Shown here piece by piece: positions 7,570 through 17,963 of a stretch of 64,000 bases of DNA (positions within the stretch are counted from its first letter, which is position 1; every line of letters begins with the position of its first letter). Location of the stretch: contig JAFSCR010000023.1 in NCBI GenBank assembly GCA_017436645.1, positions 1 to 64,000 of the forward strand, in the 5' to 3' direction. Below the pieces are notes generated by a model that worked only from the letters and a program-made list of their open reading frames with translations, was not told the DNA's origin and made no database searches. This DNA is from Clostridia bacterium. Its GTDB lineage: Bacteria; Bacillota; Clostridia; UMGS1883; UMGS1540. The position numbers and the translations under genes were made by a program.

Positions 7570-9207
7570 TTAATTGGTGCACTGCTTCTTGTATCTATGG
7601 TACCCGTAGGCAGCATGGCAGCAAAAACTGTTGCGCTTACACCCAAAGAAGGAAACGGTGATTATTTCCTGAAATTTGAAAGAACAGTTACAGGTACCAA
7701 TAATCCCACACTTTTATCCTTATCTTTTGTACCTGAAGCCGGTGTTACATACAAATTCTCCTATGATATTTTTGCAGCACCTGGATTTTCCGGCTACTTT
7801 GGCGTAGGTTATTATAAAGGTTTAACCTATGACTCCTCTTATATTGCCGGTACTATTTCTTCCACAAGTGCCGCAACAGACGGATGGGAAACGAAGGAAA
7901 AAGAATTTACAGGCACAGAGGATGCTGCAGCGCAGACTGCTACTGTATTTAAAATCGGATTTACTAAGACTTCCGATGTCGGCGTTGTTTACTTAGATAA
8001 CATGAAGCTTTATAACACTGCTGCACCTGATGTTAACTTACTTGAAAACGGCAGCTTTGAAAATGAGTTTACCACAGCTTCCGTCTTAGTTACCGGCGTA
8101 GAACCCTCGCCCACTGTATCCGTTCCCGCTGCTTCCTACACCTACTATAAGGGCACCAGAAGTGCTGTTGTCGGCGGCGAATTAACGCGTATTTCTTCCG
8201 ATGAAGTTATCGCAGCTGATACAATTAAGATTCAGAGCGAGGACTTCACGAATCTCACTACAGAAGCTGCTAACACCTCTTCAGGTGGTTATGTTTCAAG
8301 AGCAAGCCGCGGTAGTGTAGAAGTTACCGATGACCCCGTTGTTGCAAATGCCGGAAATAAAGTTTTGAAAGTTAACAATGGCAATACTTCAAATCCTGTT
8401 GCAAGTATTCTGAAAATGCAAGGGAATGACACAACCGGTGCTTATCCCAATTATTCCGATGGTAATACTTTTAAAGTTTCCTTCCGTGCATATATTCCTG
8501 CACAGGATTACGTAAGCGGTGAAGAAACGAAAAATACAGCTACAGATGGATTCAAGTTTGGCGTTTATTATAAAGACGCCGGTTTAAGATATGCAACGTC
8601 TTCTGTTGAATTTGCCGGTGCAGATGCCGGGAAGTGGCTGAACATGGAAGCATATGTAAGTGCATTCCAGAATTCTGCAGCAGCTCCTTCACAGGATGTA
8701 CATTTGCGTTTCTATATTAACCTCGCTGGTATCTTCTATGTTGATGATATCTTAGTTGAAGTTATTGACTCTGATGCTTATGTAAGCGCAATGAACGTTG
8801 AAAAGAGTGGTGGTCATGCACGCAATGCTGCTGACGGTGGATCCTGGGCATACTGTGTACAGGGTACTTATCCTACATCTTTCGCCAAGACAGATGCGAT
8901 TCGTCCCGTTATCGCATATACACCCGGCAACACAACCGCTAAAGGTCTTGCATTTGCCGCAGTATACAAAAATGAAGGCGACACACAGACTCTGGTTGAC
9001 ATCAAAGTTGCACCTGTAGCCCGTGTTGCAAGAACAGCATATACCGGCGTTCTCGCATCCGAAGAAATCGGTATTGCAAGCGATTCTCTTGCAATCAATC
9101 TTGCAGGATTGGATCTGACTTCCGGTAGCTACTCTGTTGAATATTTCGCATGGGATATGGCAGGCTTTGCTCCCATTGCAGCCAAAACCTTTACGATTGC
9201 CGATTAA
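7546..9207 (+). CDS. SP4: secreted carbohydrate-binding-like protein
   Basis: The 553-residue product has a signal peptide ending near GSMAA. Residues about 27-165 are related to the first module of SP2. Next comes a stretch starting NLLENGSFE. Residues about 225-405 form a beta-rich module strongly related to about 1090-1290 of SP5 (shared SRGS/TRGS, NKVLKV, TFKVSFR/TLKVSFR and SGEET/SGETT motifs). Residues about 408-553 are the shared C-terminal module. There is no catalytic domain. It is single-gene, with promoter 7253-7281 and terminator 9222-9250. A binding role is inferred from module type and from its kinship with the enzyme-like neighbours. Confidence 0.8.
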   Translation: MKKKILAILIGALLLVSMVPVGSMAAKTVALTPKEGNGDYFLKFERTVTGTNNPTLLSLSFVPEAGVTYKFSYDIFAAPGFSGYFGVGYYKGLTYDSSYIAGTISSTSAATDGWETKEKEFTGTEDAAAQTATVFKIGFTKTSDVGVVYLDNMKLYNTAAPDVNLLENGSFENEFTTASVLVTGVEPSPTVSVPAASYTYYKGTRSAVVGGELTRISSDEVIAADTIKIQSEDFTNLTTEAANTSSGGYVSRASRGSVEVTDDPVVANAGNKVLKVNNGNTSNPVASILKMQGNDTTGAYPNYSDGNTFKVSFRAYIPAQDYVSGEETKNTATDGFKFGVYYKDAGLRYATSSVEFAGADAGKWLNMEAYVSAFQNSAAAPSQDVHLRFYINLAGIFYVDDILVEVIDSDAYVSAMNVEKSGGHARNAADGGSWAYCVQGTYPTSFAKTDAIRPVIAYTPGNTTAKGLAFAAVYKNEGDTQTLVDIKVAPVARVARTAYTGVLASEEIGIASDSLAINLAGLDLTSGSYSVEYFAWDMAGFAPIAAKTFTIAD

Positions 9208-9221
9208 TTTAATTTAGCATT

Positions 9222-9250
9222 AAAACGCACCCGACCGGGTGCGTTTTTTT
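9222..9250 (+). terminator. Terminator of SP4
   Basis: AAAACGCACCC and GGGTGCGTTTTTTT pair around GACC. The stem is nearly the same as that of the SP3 terminator. Confidence 0.9.
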
Positions 9251-9260
9251 ATATTTAAAT

Positions 9261-9290
9261 TTGACATCCTGTCTTTGTTTATGCTATAAT
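9261..9290 (+). promoter_or_regulatory. Sigma-A promoter of SP5
   Basis: TTGACA (9261-9266) and TATAAT (9285-9290) have an 18-bp spacer and an extended TGC. The leader is short (about 58 bases) and lacks the structure seen before SP1, SP3 and SP4. Confidence 0.85.
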
Positions 9291-9354
9291 AAATTTAACT
9301 TTTTAATTTGAAAAGATTTGGTTTCGGTACTTTACAAAGAAAGGAAAAAAGACT

Positions 9355-12300
9355 ATGCGCAAATTATCATTATTTCTCGTTTTTGCACTTGTCCTGGGAG
9401 CTTTTACGGTCCTTCCGGCTTCCGCCGCACTTTCAGCAAATCCCGTAAGCTTTGTGGAAGGAGAGGAAACACTCCAATTAAATTTGAACGCTTTCGATAT
9501 CGTTCCCAATGGTTCATTGGAATACGCTTCCGATGGCGTTGTCACCGCTTGGGGCGTCAGCTGTAATCAGTCCATTGGCGGAGCGGCACAAAACTTTATC
9601 GGCAGCGATATTATATTCCGCACCGATTCGGACGTCCATAGCGGTACATATGCACTGCAGATTACAAATCCAACCGCTCAAAACACTTCGGGCGCCAATT
9701 CTTCCACTTGCATCAGAATGTCCGTCGCCGTTACGCCCGGCGTCACCTATGAAATGTCCGCATGGGTAAAATCTCTGGATGTTACCTCCGGCTATGCATA
9801 TTTTCACGGTATGTTTACGAATGCCGCAGGAAGTAATTCCGGCTTTACCCGCATGAACCAGACTTACCAGAATCCTACGGCAGCTTCTCCCATCACCTTG
9901 CCTGCCGGCACTTGGGTGAAGAAGGGCCTTCGTTTTACGCCGCCTGAAGGTGCAACCAACCTAACCATCTATTATTACTTAGTAGGCAAGGGCAGCATTT
10001 TATATGATGATATTATAATTCTTGCACCCAAGAGCTCTATGCCTGAGAAGGTAGGCGATGCAAAGAAAGCACCAATCCTTACCGAAAACTCGTCCGACTT
10101 TGGTAACATTTACGCACAGGATCTTTCTTTGGGCACCTTTGAAGGATATTCTGACGGCTACTTCCTGAATAAATCAGAAAGAACCGGTCCCAGCGCACAT
10201 AATGCACAGGTTACTTCAGCATATAACCACACGGAAGGCGGCTCCAAGAGTTTACACCTTAAAAATAAAATCAATGCCGCGCACGGCGATTTTCAACCGA
10301 ATCTGTATTATAAGCCCATTTATCTTGTGCCCGGTGCAACCTACCAGATTTCCACATGGATTTTGGCACCTGAACCCGGCACCAGCGCAGATTTTTCCTA
10401 CTGGATTAATTTTGTAAAATCTGATGGGGCAACGGATCAGAAAAAACAGCACTTAGGTGTTAAAACTTACGGCTGGTGGCGTGAATTCATTTTTGAATTT
10501 AACGTTCCTGTAGATTCCGCAAACGTTAAAACAAACATTGAACTTCGCCTGATGCACGATAATATGGAATACTATATAGATGATGTTTCCTGTTATATGG
10601 TAGAAAAGCCGCCTTATGCAGATGTTAAAACAGACGAAATGTTCTATTACACTGATTTTGTAACCGGCAAATGCACAGCTGATCCTTTTTCTGCGTATAA
10701 AAATGACCTTGTAGGCGGTAGGGTGGATTATGCGCTTCTGGATACAGACGGCACCACCATTCTCGATTCTGAATCCGTTTCCTATGTAAATTATGAAGCA
10801 GACTATGAATTCAGCCTTTCTTTATTGGAAGATAAAGGGGAGGAATACTTCGTTTCTGCCAGAGTGCATAATGCTGACGGAGAAGTTGTGCAGGAGAAGC
10901 TTTCTTCCATTTACCGTTATGACCGACCCACATATTTAGGTGCTGACGGTATTTTCCGCAAAAACGGAAAAGAATACAATCTGGTTTTCGGCTCCGGCGT
11001 TACAACGGAACTTTTAAATGCCGATCCGAGACGCGGCGGTGTTACGGTTGTCCGCCTTGTGGCAGACGGTACTTCTCTCGAGTCCCGTATGGATAAAGCA
11101 CACGAAATGGGTCTTCTTTGTCTCGTTGGTCTTTACGGTAACGGCAAGATTAACTCTACAGAAGGCATTATTAACACAGTAAATTCCGTTAAAAATCACC
11201 CGGCGCTTTTTGGCTATCAGGTGCAGGATGAACCCTATCAGAAGGGGGATTCGGAGGAAGAACTTGCAAGAGCTTATAAAGCCATTCGTGATAATGACCC
11301 GGACCATGTTGCATATCTTGTCGACTCGGTAGAGGGCGGCTTCCCGTACCTTTTCCGCTATGCCGACTTTGTTGAAATCGACTACTATGGTGGACGTGGA
11401 GATGATTCCGGCAGAATAATTGGTCAGAAAATGGATGCTGCACGTGTTGCCTCAAAGGGCAGAAAGCCTTTCGGTCTTACCCAGCAGGCATTCCAGTATG
11501 AAGGGTATTTGCCTACGGTAGATGAATTCCGTAACTTTGCATATCAGAACTTCTTCTCCGGCGCCCAGGGCATGGGTTACCACTCCCTCGGTGTTGATGG
11601 CTCTGATGGTGTTACCACTCCATTTATGTATCTGGATGAATGGGCAGAACTGTGTGAAAGATTCGCTCCCTGGGAACAGGGTTTCCTGCTGGACTGCTTT
11701 GTAAATAAAAAGTATCCGCTCTTAAATTCCTATAAAGATAATAATGTTTTGTGGCGTACCTATCTTGTTAACGGAGATATTTATGCCATCGTATTAAATC
11801 GCCAGAAGAATGCATCTTCCGAAGCCTCCATTCCGCTGACGGACAGCCTCGGCAATTCTCTCATTGAAAACTTCTCTGCAAAGCGTATGGCCGGCACAAA
11901 AGGGGAGGAGAACATTACACTTCGCGGCTCAAGCACATTAAACCTCACTTTAGGCGGCATTGTTGGCAGGGCCGGCGGAATGACGCTTACAGAGCTTGGC
12001 GGCCTTGCAGCAGAAATCTGGAGAATTAGATCTTCCAATAATTTAATTGAAAACGGGGAGTTTGACGACGAGTTCAGCGGTGCACCGGCAGAAAGCTGGA
12101 ATGAAGCTTTATATAACTCTGTTGCAGGAACCCTCGGCACTGCGTCTTCCGTATCTTCAGCACAGGTTGGGGATGTAACAATTTCTCCGGCAGTTGAGGG
12201 GTCCGAAAAATTCCTCAAGCTTGAGCGCCATAACGGAACCGGCGGTGACCTTTCCAAGCTTAATAATCGCCCAACGTCCCTTTACACAAAGCTGGATACT

Positions 12301-13611
12301 TCTATTCTGCAATCCGGAAAATCCTATCGCTTCGAGTATTATGTCAATATTCCCCAAGGTGCTATGGGTGACGGCGTAAAGGCCAGAATCTCTTTCCAGA
12401 ACGGAGCAAGCGGACATTACGGCGTTTTCCGCGACCATAACTGGTATGCTGCAGGGGACTATTCCTCTTATGCCATGACCGGCACCAACGGGTGGGAAAA
12501 GAGAACCTTTGATTTCATCTATGACGGCAAGGAAACACAGCTGAATATTGCACTTTACGGTGCAGGCGCAGCCGGTACAGTTTTTGTAGACGAAATGAAG
12601 CTTTATGAATATGAGCCTGAAACCATTCTGATTCATAAAGAAAATTTTGAATTTCAGACAACCGAAACTGTTCATTCCGTGCAGGGCGGCTATTTGACAA
12701 GAGATACCAGAGGAAGCCTTTCTGTTGCTGCAGATCCGGTTGATAATACGAATAAGGTACTGAAGGTACATCCCACAAATGTTTCCAATCCCGTAACAAG
12801 CCTTCTTAAAATGAGCACAAATGACGTTACTGCGCCGATTACGACGTTTACGGCACAAGATACCTTAAAGGTTTCCTTCCGTTTCTATATGCCTACGGGC
12901 ACATATACTTCGGGAGAAACCACAAAAGCCACAAACGTTGACGGCTTCAGCCTTGGAATTTCGTATAAGGATGTAACTTCCGGCTCCGCCTCCACATCCG
13001 GCCTTGTTGAACCTATCATTTCCTTTGCCGGAAGCGATGCCAATAAATGGATTTATGTGGAAGCTTATTTAAAAGCTAACTGTACCAATGCGCCGAGGCT
13101 CTGGCTCCGTCCGGGACAGACGAACGTGGACTTTTATGTAGACGATGTAAGGGTTGAAAAGATTAACACCACGGCTTATATCAGCACGATGAACATAAAG
13201 AAATATGCAGGTGTTTCCCGTCTGACGGATGCGGATGTTGACCAGAACTGGGGATATATCATTTCGGGTGATTATACGAACACCTATAAAAAGACGGACA
13301 CTGTACGCCCCCTCATTGCTTTCACATCGAAAGAATTAACGGAAAAAGGGAAGGCACTTGCCGTTCTTTATCGCATTGAAAATGGCGCCGAAACAGTTGT
13401 GGATATCCGAATGGAGGAAGTTGGCCGTGTTGCGATTTCTTCTCTGACGGGTGCAGTTTCGACGGATACGGGCATCAGCTCCGAAACCCTTTCCATGGAT
13501 CTTTCCGCCAAAAACCTCACGTCCGGAGAGTATCGCATTGACTATATGCTCTGGAGCGGGGAAGGCATTACGCCGCTTTGCGACGGCATATCCTTTACAG
13601 TAACTGAATAA
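9355..13611 (+). CDS. SP5: secreted multidomain glycoside hydrolase-like protein
   Basis: This 1418-residue product starts with a signal peptide (residues 1-25, PASAA). Two binding-like beta modules follow (about 45-226 and 255-418), then a beta-sandwich domain (420-520). A probable (beta/alpha)8 barrel (about 522-795) opens with the motif YLGADGIFRKNGKEYN. E626 in QDEPYQ sits where clan-A hydrolases carry the acid/base glutamate. A beta domain follows (798-893), then a module like that of SP3 (895-1086), a module like that of SP4 (1090-1290) and the shared C-terminal module (about 1290-1418). The catalytic nucleophile is not obvious. Substrate unknown; a secreted polysaccharide-degrading role is inferred from architecture. 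It is single-gene, with its own promoter and terminator. Confidence 0.8.
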   Translation: MRKLSLFLVFALVLGAFTVLPASAALSANPVSFVEGEETLQLNLNAFDIVPNGSLEYASDGVVTAWGVSCNQSIGGAAQNFIGSDIIFRTDSDVHSGTYALQITNPTAQNTSGANSSTCIRMSVAVTPGVTYEMSAWVKSLDVTSGYAYFHGMFTNAAGSNSGFTRMNQTYQNPTAASPITLPAGTWVKKGLRFTPPEGATNLTIYYYLVGKGSILYDDIIILAPKSSMPEKVGDAKKAPILTENSSDFGNIYAQDLSLGTFEGYSDGYFLNKSERTGPSAHNAQVTSAYNHTEGGSKSLHLKNKINAAHGDFQPNLYYKPIYLVPGATYQISTWILAPEPGTSADFSYWINFVKSDGATDQKKQHLGVKTYGWWREFIFEFNVPVDSANVKTNIELRLMHDNMEYYIDDVSCYMVEKPPYADVKTDEMFYYTDFVTGKCTADPFSAYKNDLVGGRVDYALLDTDGTTILDSESVSYVNYEADYEFSLSLLEDKGEEYFVSARVHNADGEVVQEKLSSIYRYDRPTYLGADGIFRKNGKEYNLVFGSGVTTELLNADPRRGGVTVVRLVADGTSLESRMDKAHEMGLLCLVGLYGNGKINSTEGIINTVNSVKNHPALFGYQVQDEPYQKGDSEEELARAYKAIRDNDPDHVAYLVDSVEGGFPYLFRYADFVEIDYYGGRGDDSGRIIGQKMDAARVASKGRKPFGLTQQAFQYEGYLPTVDEFRNFAYQNFFSGAQGMGYHSLGVDGSDGVTTPFMYLDEWAELCERFAPWEQGFLLDCFVNKKYPLLNSYKDNNVLWRTYLVNGDIYAIVLNRQKNASSEASIPLTDSLGNSLIENFSAKRMAGTKGEENITLRGSSTLNLTLGGIVGRAGGMTLTELGGLAAEIWRIRSSNNLIENGEFDDEFSGAPAESWNEALYNSVAGTLGTASSVSSAQVGDVTISPAVEGSEKFLKLERHNGTGGDLSKLNNRPTSLYTKLDTSILQSGKSYRFEYYVNIPQGAMGDGVKARISFQNGASGHYGVFRDHNWYAAGDYSSYAMTGTNGWEKRTFDFIYDGKETQLNIALYGAGAAGTVFVDEMKLYEYEPETILIHKENFEFQTTETVHSVQGGYLTRDTRGSLSVAADPVDNTNKVLKVHPTNVSNPVTSLLKMSTNDVTAPITTFTAQDTLKVSFRFYMPTGTYTSGETTKATNVDGFSLGISYKDVTSGSASTSGLVEPIISFAGSDANKWIYVEAYLKANCTNAPRLWLRPGQTNVDFYVDDVRVEKINTTAYISTMNIKKYAGVSRLTDADVDQNWGYIISGDYTNTYKKTDTVRPLIAFTSKELTEKGKALAVLYRIENGAETVVDIRMEEVGRVAISSLTGAVSTDTGISSETLSMDLSAKNLTSGEYRIDYMLWSGEGITPLCDGISFTVTE

Positions 13612-13614
13612 TAC

Positions 13615-13645
13615 AAAAAGCACACTTTTAAAAAGTGTGCTTTTT
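13615..13645 (+). terminator. Terminator of SP5
   Basis: AAAAAGCACACTTTT pairs with AAAAAGTGTGCTTTTT. The flanking A and T runs make it symmetric. Confidence 0.9.
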
Positions 13646-13657
13646 CTTTGAAAAAAA

Positions 13658-13687
13658 TTGACATCAATCTTTATTTTGTGATATAAT
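13658..13687 (+). promoter_or_regulatory. Sigma-A promoter of SP6
   Basis: TTGACA (13658-13663) and TATAAT (13682-13687) have an 18-bp spacer and an extended TGA before the -10. Confidence 0.85.
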
Positions 13688-13756
13688 GAATTATATTTAT
13701 ACATCTGTGCAGAATCTGTTGATTTATCTTGATTTTAACAGGAGAGAGGTTATTTT

Positions 13757-16700
13757 ATGAAAAAAATTTCCCTAATTTTGGCGGCGATACTTTTAATGGG
13801 TCTTTTCACGGCTCTACCGGCCAGCGCAGCCATTTCGATTTCCAGTTCCGTTATTACAGAAGCGGAAGCTACACTTATTCCCAATGTGAACGCTGTGGAA
13901 GGCTTTTCCAACAGCGGTTTTGAAAGTGCGCTGAGTTCTTATAACTGGGAGAAAATCGGCACTTCCGCAAACACCGTTGAAAGAAGTACGGATGCAAAAA
14001 ACGGTTCCTATTCTCTGAAAATCACCAATGCGGAATCCGCTTCGGATTCCACCCAGACCGGTGCGCATAATAATTTTAAGATTATTCCCGGTGTTACCTA
14101 TGAAATTTCTGCATGGTTTAAGTCTGAAAAAACCACCGGTAGCGCAGAACTTCACGGATTGTTTTACGGCACGGATGAAAACGGGAATTCTGTAGGGTAT
14201 TCAAGAATGCATCTGTATTTTTCCATATCTTTTAATGACTGGACAAAGAAAATTATCCGCTTTACAGCGCCCGTACATTCTACCTCTCTCACGATTTACT
14301 GTTATAATAAAGGGCCCGGCACTGTATATTTTGACGATGTTTCTGCCATGGTTCCGAAGGAAGCGGTTCCGGCTCTCAATATTGATGAACCGAAAGAACC
14401 GGTTGAAGGTATGTCTCCTCTTTTTAGCGAGAATTTTGAAAACTTTGATGCCGGTTATTATTATCATCAGTCTTCTTCCCAAAACCCCGGTATTTTTGCC
14501 GGTCACCATGTTATGGTTTCCGATGCTGTTCCCAATGCTGAAACCGGGAGCAGCAAAAGCCTTAAGTTTTTACATGGCTCCAATCCAAACCAAGGATCTT
14601 TTAACGGACTTGCAAATTTCTATTCTACAGGTTCGCTGAATCTGGTTCCCGGCGCTGTATATCAGGTATCAGCATTAGTAAACACGCCTACTTTCGGCAC
14701 TTCTTCCACTTTTGCTATCTGGGTCAGCTTTGATGTTGAGGAAAGCGGATCTGATATTACAAAGAAAAGCTGGACGCTTACCCATTACCCCTGGTGGAGA
14801 AGAGTCGTTTTTGAATTTGAGGTCCCCCTTGATGTTACAAGTGCGACCTTCCAGCTTCGTTACAGTTCCAGTGTAAATCCGCTTTATGTTGATGATTTTT
14901 CCGCCTACATGGTAGATGCTCCTGCACACGCTTTTGTTGAATCCGATGAGCTCTTCTATTATTCGGAATGGGAAGAAGGTTATGTTTCCGCAAGCGCTAA
15001 CAGTTATTACGGAAGCGAGCTTGTCGGCGGCAGAGTGGAATATAAATTTTATGATACCGACGGGGAAACAGTTCTTGAGTCCTGTGCAGTTCCTTATGCA
15101 AACGGGGAAGCCACCTATACATTCAGAACGGGCCTTATGGTAAAGAAAACGGAAAGATACTATATTGGCGCAAAAGTATATTCCGGTCAGGGCGCTTTAG
15201 TGCAGGAGGAACGCCTCCATGTTTACCGCTTTGACAGGCCTACTTATCTCGGTGCTGACGGTATCTTCCGTAAAAACGGCAAAGAATATAACATTGTTCT
15301 CGGTAACGGCGTAAATACAGAACGTCTTAACAAAGACCCGCGCACAGGCGGTGTTACTGTTGTTCAGATTATTGCGGATCCTTCCAACATGGGAACTACA
15401 ACGAAAGACCGAATGGATCTGGCGCATTCTATGGGTCTTCTTTGTCTTATTAATTTCTATGGTGGTACAAACGGTGGCGCACCTGAAGCGATCGAAAAAA
15501 CTATAAATACTGTATCCTGGGCAAAAAATCATCCCGCACTTTTTGGGTATAAGGTACAGGACGAACCCTACCAGAAGGGCGAACCGGATGAAGATATGGA
15601 ACGTGCTTATGCCCGTATTCGCAAGGAAGACCCGAATCATCCCGTGTATCTTGATGACTCTGTGCCCGGCGGTTATAAATGGCTTTACCGTTATGCCGAT
15701 ATTATTGACATTGACTATTACGGCGGTAGAAGTAGTGAACCGGGCAAAATTTTTACAGAAAGATTGGAGCTCGCTGCACAGGCAACAAAGGGAAGAAAAC
15801 CTTTTAGCCTTTTACAGCAGGCTTTCAAGTTCAACGGATATCTGCCCACCGTCGATGAACTCCGTAGCTTTACCTATCAGGCATTTTTTGCAGGAGCATC
15901 CGCTTTTGGATATCACACACTTGGGGTTGACGGTTCGGATGGTGTTGAAACCTGCTATATGGACAGCGAAGATTGGGCTGAACTCGGAGAAAGATGGGCA
16001 CCATGGGAACAGGGATTCCTGTTTGATGCTTTCGTAAACGACAAGTTTGAACTGCTCCGTTCTTACAGAGATGATAATGTAATGTGGAAAACTTTCCGCG
16101 ATGGAGAAGATATCTACGCTGTTATGTTTAATCGCCTTCGAGATTCTGCTGCCACTGTTTCCATTCCTCTGACGGATGCAAATGGTGTTTCACTTATCGG
16201 GAGGTACTCTGCCTATCGTGCCGCAGGGACAAAAGGTGCTGAACCTGTTTATGTTACGGGAAATAATACATTAAATGTTACATTAGGTGGCATTGTGGCC
16301 AGAAACGACAAGATGGAACTTGTTCCAAGAGAAGGTATGGCAGCTGAAATCTGGAAGATTTCACCTGACAATAATCTTCTGCCCAACGGCTCTTTTGAGG
16401 CTGATTTTACAGATGGTGTACCTACGGCAGCTTGGACGGCAGGCCTTGGATATGGTTCCGGTGGCAGTGTAAGCGTTGGAACTATTTCTCAGCTTTCAAG
16501 CGATACACACGGGGATATCGAGATTTCTCCGGCAGTAGATGGCTCTTTTAAGTTTATGAAGCTGCAGAGATATAACCCGAGCACCGGGAATCTTACGGAT
16601 AACAGACCTACCCGTCTTTCCATTCCGATTTCTTCTATCGGCCTTGAGTCCGGAAAGAGCTACCGCTTTGAAGGTTACTTTAACATTCCTTATGCTGTTG

Positions 16701-17845
16701 AAGGTGCAGGCATGCACTTTACAAGCAATATTAATTCAAACGATGGAGATTCCATTAGTCTTTCCACAGGCTTTGTGCAAAGAGGTGTTGCTACCTCCGG
16801 ATGGGAAAAACGCTCCTATGATTTCGTATATCGCGGCGGCACGTATTATCTGAATCTTGAAATTGATAATACAAGCGGTCCGGGCGCAATATATTTTGAT
16901 GAACTTAAAATTTATGAAATTGATAGTTTTCCTGCATCATTCCTTTCTGTGGATTGCAGATTTGATGCGGATCAAAACGCCTCAGCCTTCTCAACGGGAA
17001 GCAGTGTTTCTGTGGACGGTGCCAATTTTGACATCGTACAGGATCCTGACGATCCTTCAAACTATGCATTGATGATTCCGGATAAAAAGCTTACGGCAAC
17101 AAGCACGAATAACACAGCAAATCCGGTTAAATTACCGCTGAACTCCGTTTCTGTATCAAACCTTTCTGTGAATGACTTTTTGAAGTATTCCTTCCGCATA
17201 AAGGTTGCGGCAGATGAAGTACCGGCAAACGATTTGGTGATTTCCGGCCGCTACAATAACTCGAATTTTGTAAATGTGACAAATAAATATATTGATGTTT
17301 CCTATACGATTCCGAAAGACAAAGTGAACACGTGGGTAGATGTGGAATTCATTACCAATGCACCTGCATCATCAGATAAAGTCCTTTTTGCCGGAAGACT
17401 TGCAGGCTACGATTATTACATTGATGATATTATGGTAACAAAGGTTGAAGGTTCATTTGCAAGTGCGGTTAAGCCTTTGAATATGATTAATAATTCTCAG
17501 GGCACTTACTTTGCAAAAGGTGCTGTCGGTATCAAAGAAGAAACATACAGTGCGACGGATGCCGCAAACAGACGGATTTACTTTGTACCCGCCTCATCTA
17601 CGGATTCTGCCTTTGCTGCCGTTGCATTATATAAGGTGGAAAACAATGTAAAAACGCTTATCGATGTTGATGCGGAAAGCATGGTGGCCTCAAGCCTTTG
17701 GCCTGTAGTTACCGGCAACGACTTTGGCATCGATCTTTCCGGGCAGTCTCTTACGGATGGAACATATATTGTAGAGTATTTCCTTTGGAATTTAAGCTTT
17801 GAAACCGCTTTCCCCAAGATAACTTATAGTGTAATAAATGATTAG
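13757..17845 (+). CDS. SP6: secreted multidomain glycoside hydrolase-like protein
   Basis: The 1362-residue product is a paralogue of SP5. After a signal peptide (PASAA at 21-25) come two binding-like modules (about 45-200 and 225-388), a beta-sandwich domain (390-490) and the barrel (about 495-770), which opens YLGADGIFRKNGKEYN. Its DEPYQ glutamate is E603. A beta domain, a module opening NNLLPNGSFE (about 874) and a further beta module follow. The final domain (about 1232-1362) is the most diverged copy of the shared C-terminal module, although AFAAVALYKVE and a closing WN motif remain. AGGAGAGAGG precedes the ATG. It probably acts on an extracellular polysaccharide (inference), with substrate and family unassigned. 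Confidence 0.8.
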   Translation: MKKISLILAAILLMGLFTALPASAAISISSSVITEAEATLIPNVNAVEGFSNSGFESALSSYNWEKIGTSANTVERSTDAKNGSYSLKITNAESASDSTQTGAHNNFKIIPGVTYEISAWFKSEKTTGSAELHGLFYGTDENGNSVGYSRMHLYFSISFNDWTKKIIRFTAPVHSTSLTIYCYNKGPGTVYFDDVSAMVPKEAVPALNIDEPKEPVEGMSPLFSENFENFDAGYYYHQSSSQNPGIFAGHHVMVSDAVPNAETGSSKSLKFLHGSNPNQGSFNGLANFYSTGSLNLVPGAVYQVSALVNTPTFGTSSTFAIWVSFDVEESGSDITKKSWTLTHYPWWRRVVFEFEVPLDVTSATFQLRYSSSVNPLYVDDFSAYMVDAPAHAFVESDELFYYSEWEEGYVSASANSYYGSELVGGRVEYKFYDTDGETVLESCAVPYANGEATYTFRTGLMVKKTERYYIGAKVYSGQGALVQEERLHVYRFDRPTYLGADGIFRKNGKEYNIVLGNGVNTERLNKDPRTGGVTVVQIIADPSNMGTTTKDRMDLAHSMGLLCLINFYGGTNGGAPEAIEKTINTVSWAKNHPALFGYKVQDEPYQKGEPDEDMERAYARIRKEDPNHPVYLDDSVPGGYKWLYRYADIIDIDYYGGRSSEPGKIFTERLELAAQATKGRKPFSLLQQAFKFNGYLPTVDELRSFTYQAFFAGASAFGYHTLGVDGSDGVETCYMDSEDWAELGERWAPWEQGFLFDAFVNDKFELLRSYRDDNVMWKTFRDGEDIYAVMFNRLRDSAATVSIPLTDANGVSLIGRYSAYRAAGTKGAEPVYVTGNNTLNVTLGGIVARNDKMELVPREGMAAEIWKISPDNNLLPNGSFEADFTDGVPTAAWTAGLGYGSGGSVSVGTISQLSSDTHGDIEISPAVDGSFKFMKLQRYNPSTGNLTDNRPTRLSIPISSIGLESGKSYRFEGYFNIPYAVEGAGMHFTSNINSNDGDSISLSTGFVQRGVATSGWEKRSYDFVYRGGTYYLNLEIDNTSGPGAIYFDELKIYEIDSFPASFLSVDCRFDADQNASAFSTGSSVSVDGANFDIVQDPDDPSNYALMIPDKKLTATSTNNTANPVKLPLNSVSVSNLSVNDFLKYSFRIKVAADEVPANDLVISGRYNNSNFVNVTNKYIDVSYTIPKDKVNTWVDVEFITNAPASSDKVLFAGRLAGYDYYIDDIMVTKVEGSFASAVKPLNMINNSQGTYFAKGAVGIKEETYSATDAANRRIYFVPASSTDSAFAAVALYKVENNVKTLIDVDAESMVASSLWPVVTGNDFGIDLSGQSLTDGTYIVEYFLWNLSFETAFPKITYSVIND

Positions 17846-17849
17846 CAAT

Positions 17850-17877
17850 AAAAAACTCACCGAAAGGTGAGTTTTTT
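17850..17877 (+). terminator. Terminator of SP6
   Basis: AAAAAACTCACC and GGTGAGTTTTTT pair around a GAAA tetraloop. Confidence 0.9.
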
Positions 17878-17879
17878 AT

Positions 17880-17909
17880 TTGACAGGGAAACTGAATATA
17901 TGGTAAAAT
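17880..17909 (+). promoter_or_regulatory. Sigma-A promoter of SP7
   Basis: TTGACA (17880-17885) and TAAAAT (17904-17909) have an 18-bp spacer and an extended TGG. It begins three bases after the SP6 terminator. Confidence 0.8.
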
Positions 17910-17963
17910 AAAGTGACAGATTATTGCGACATAACATATTAAACATATAAGAGGGAATATAAA

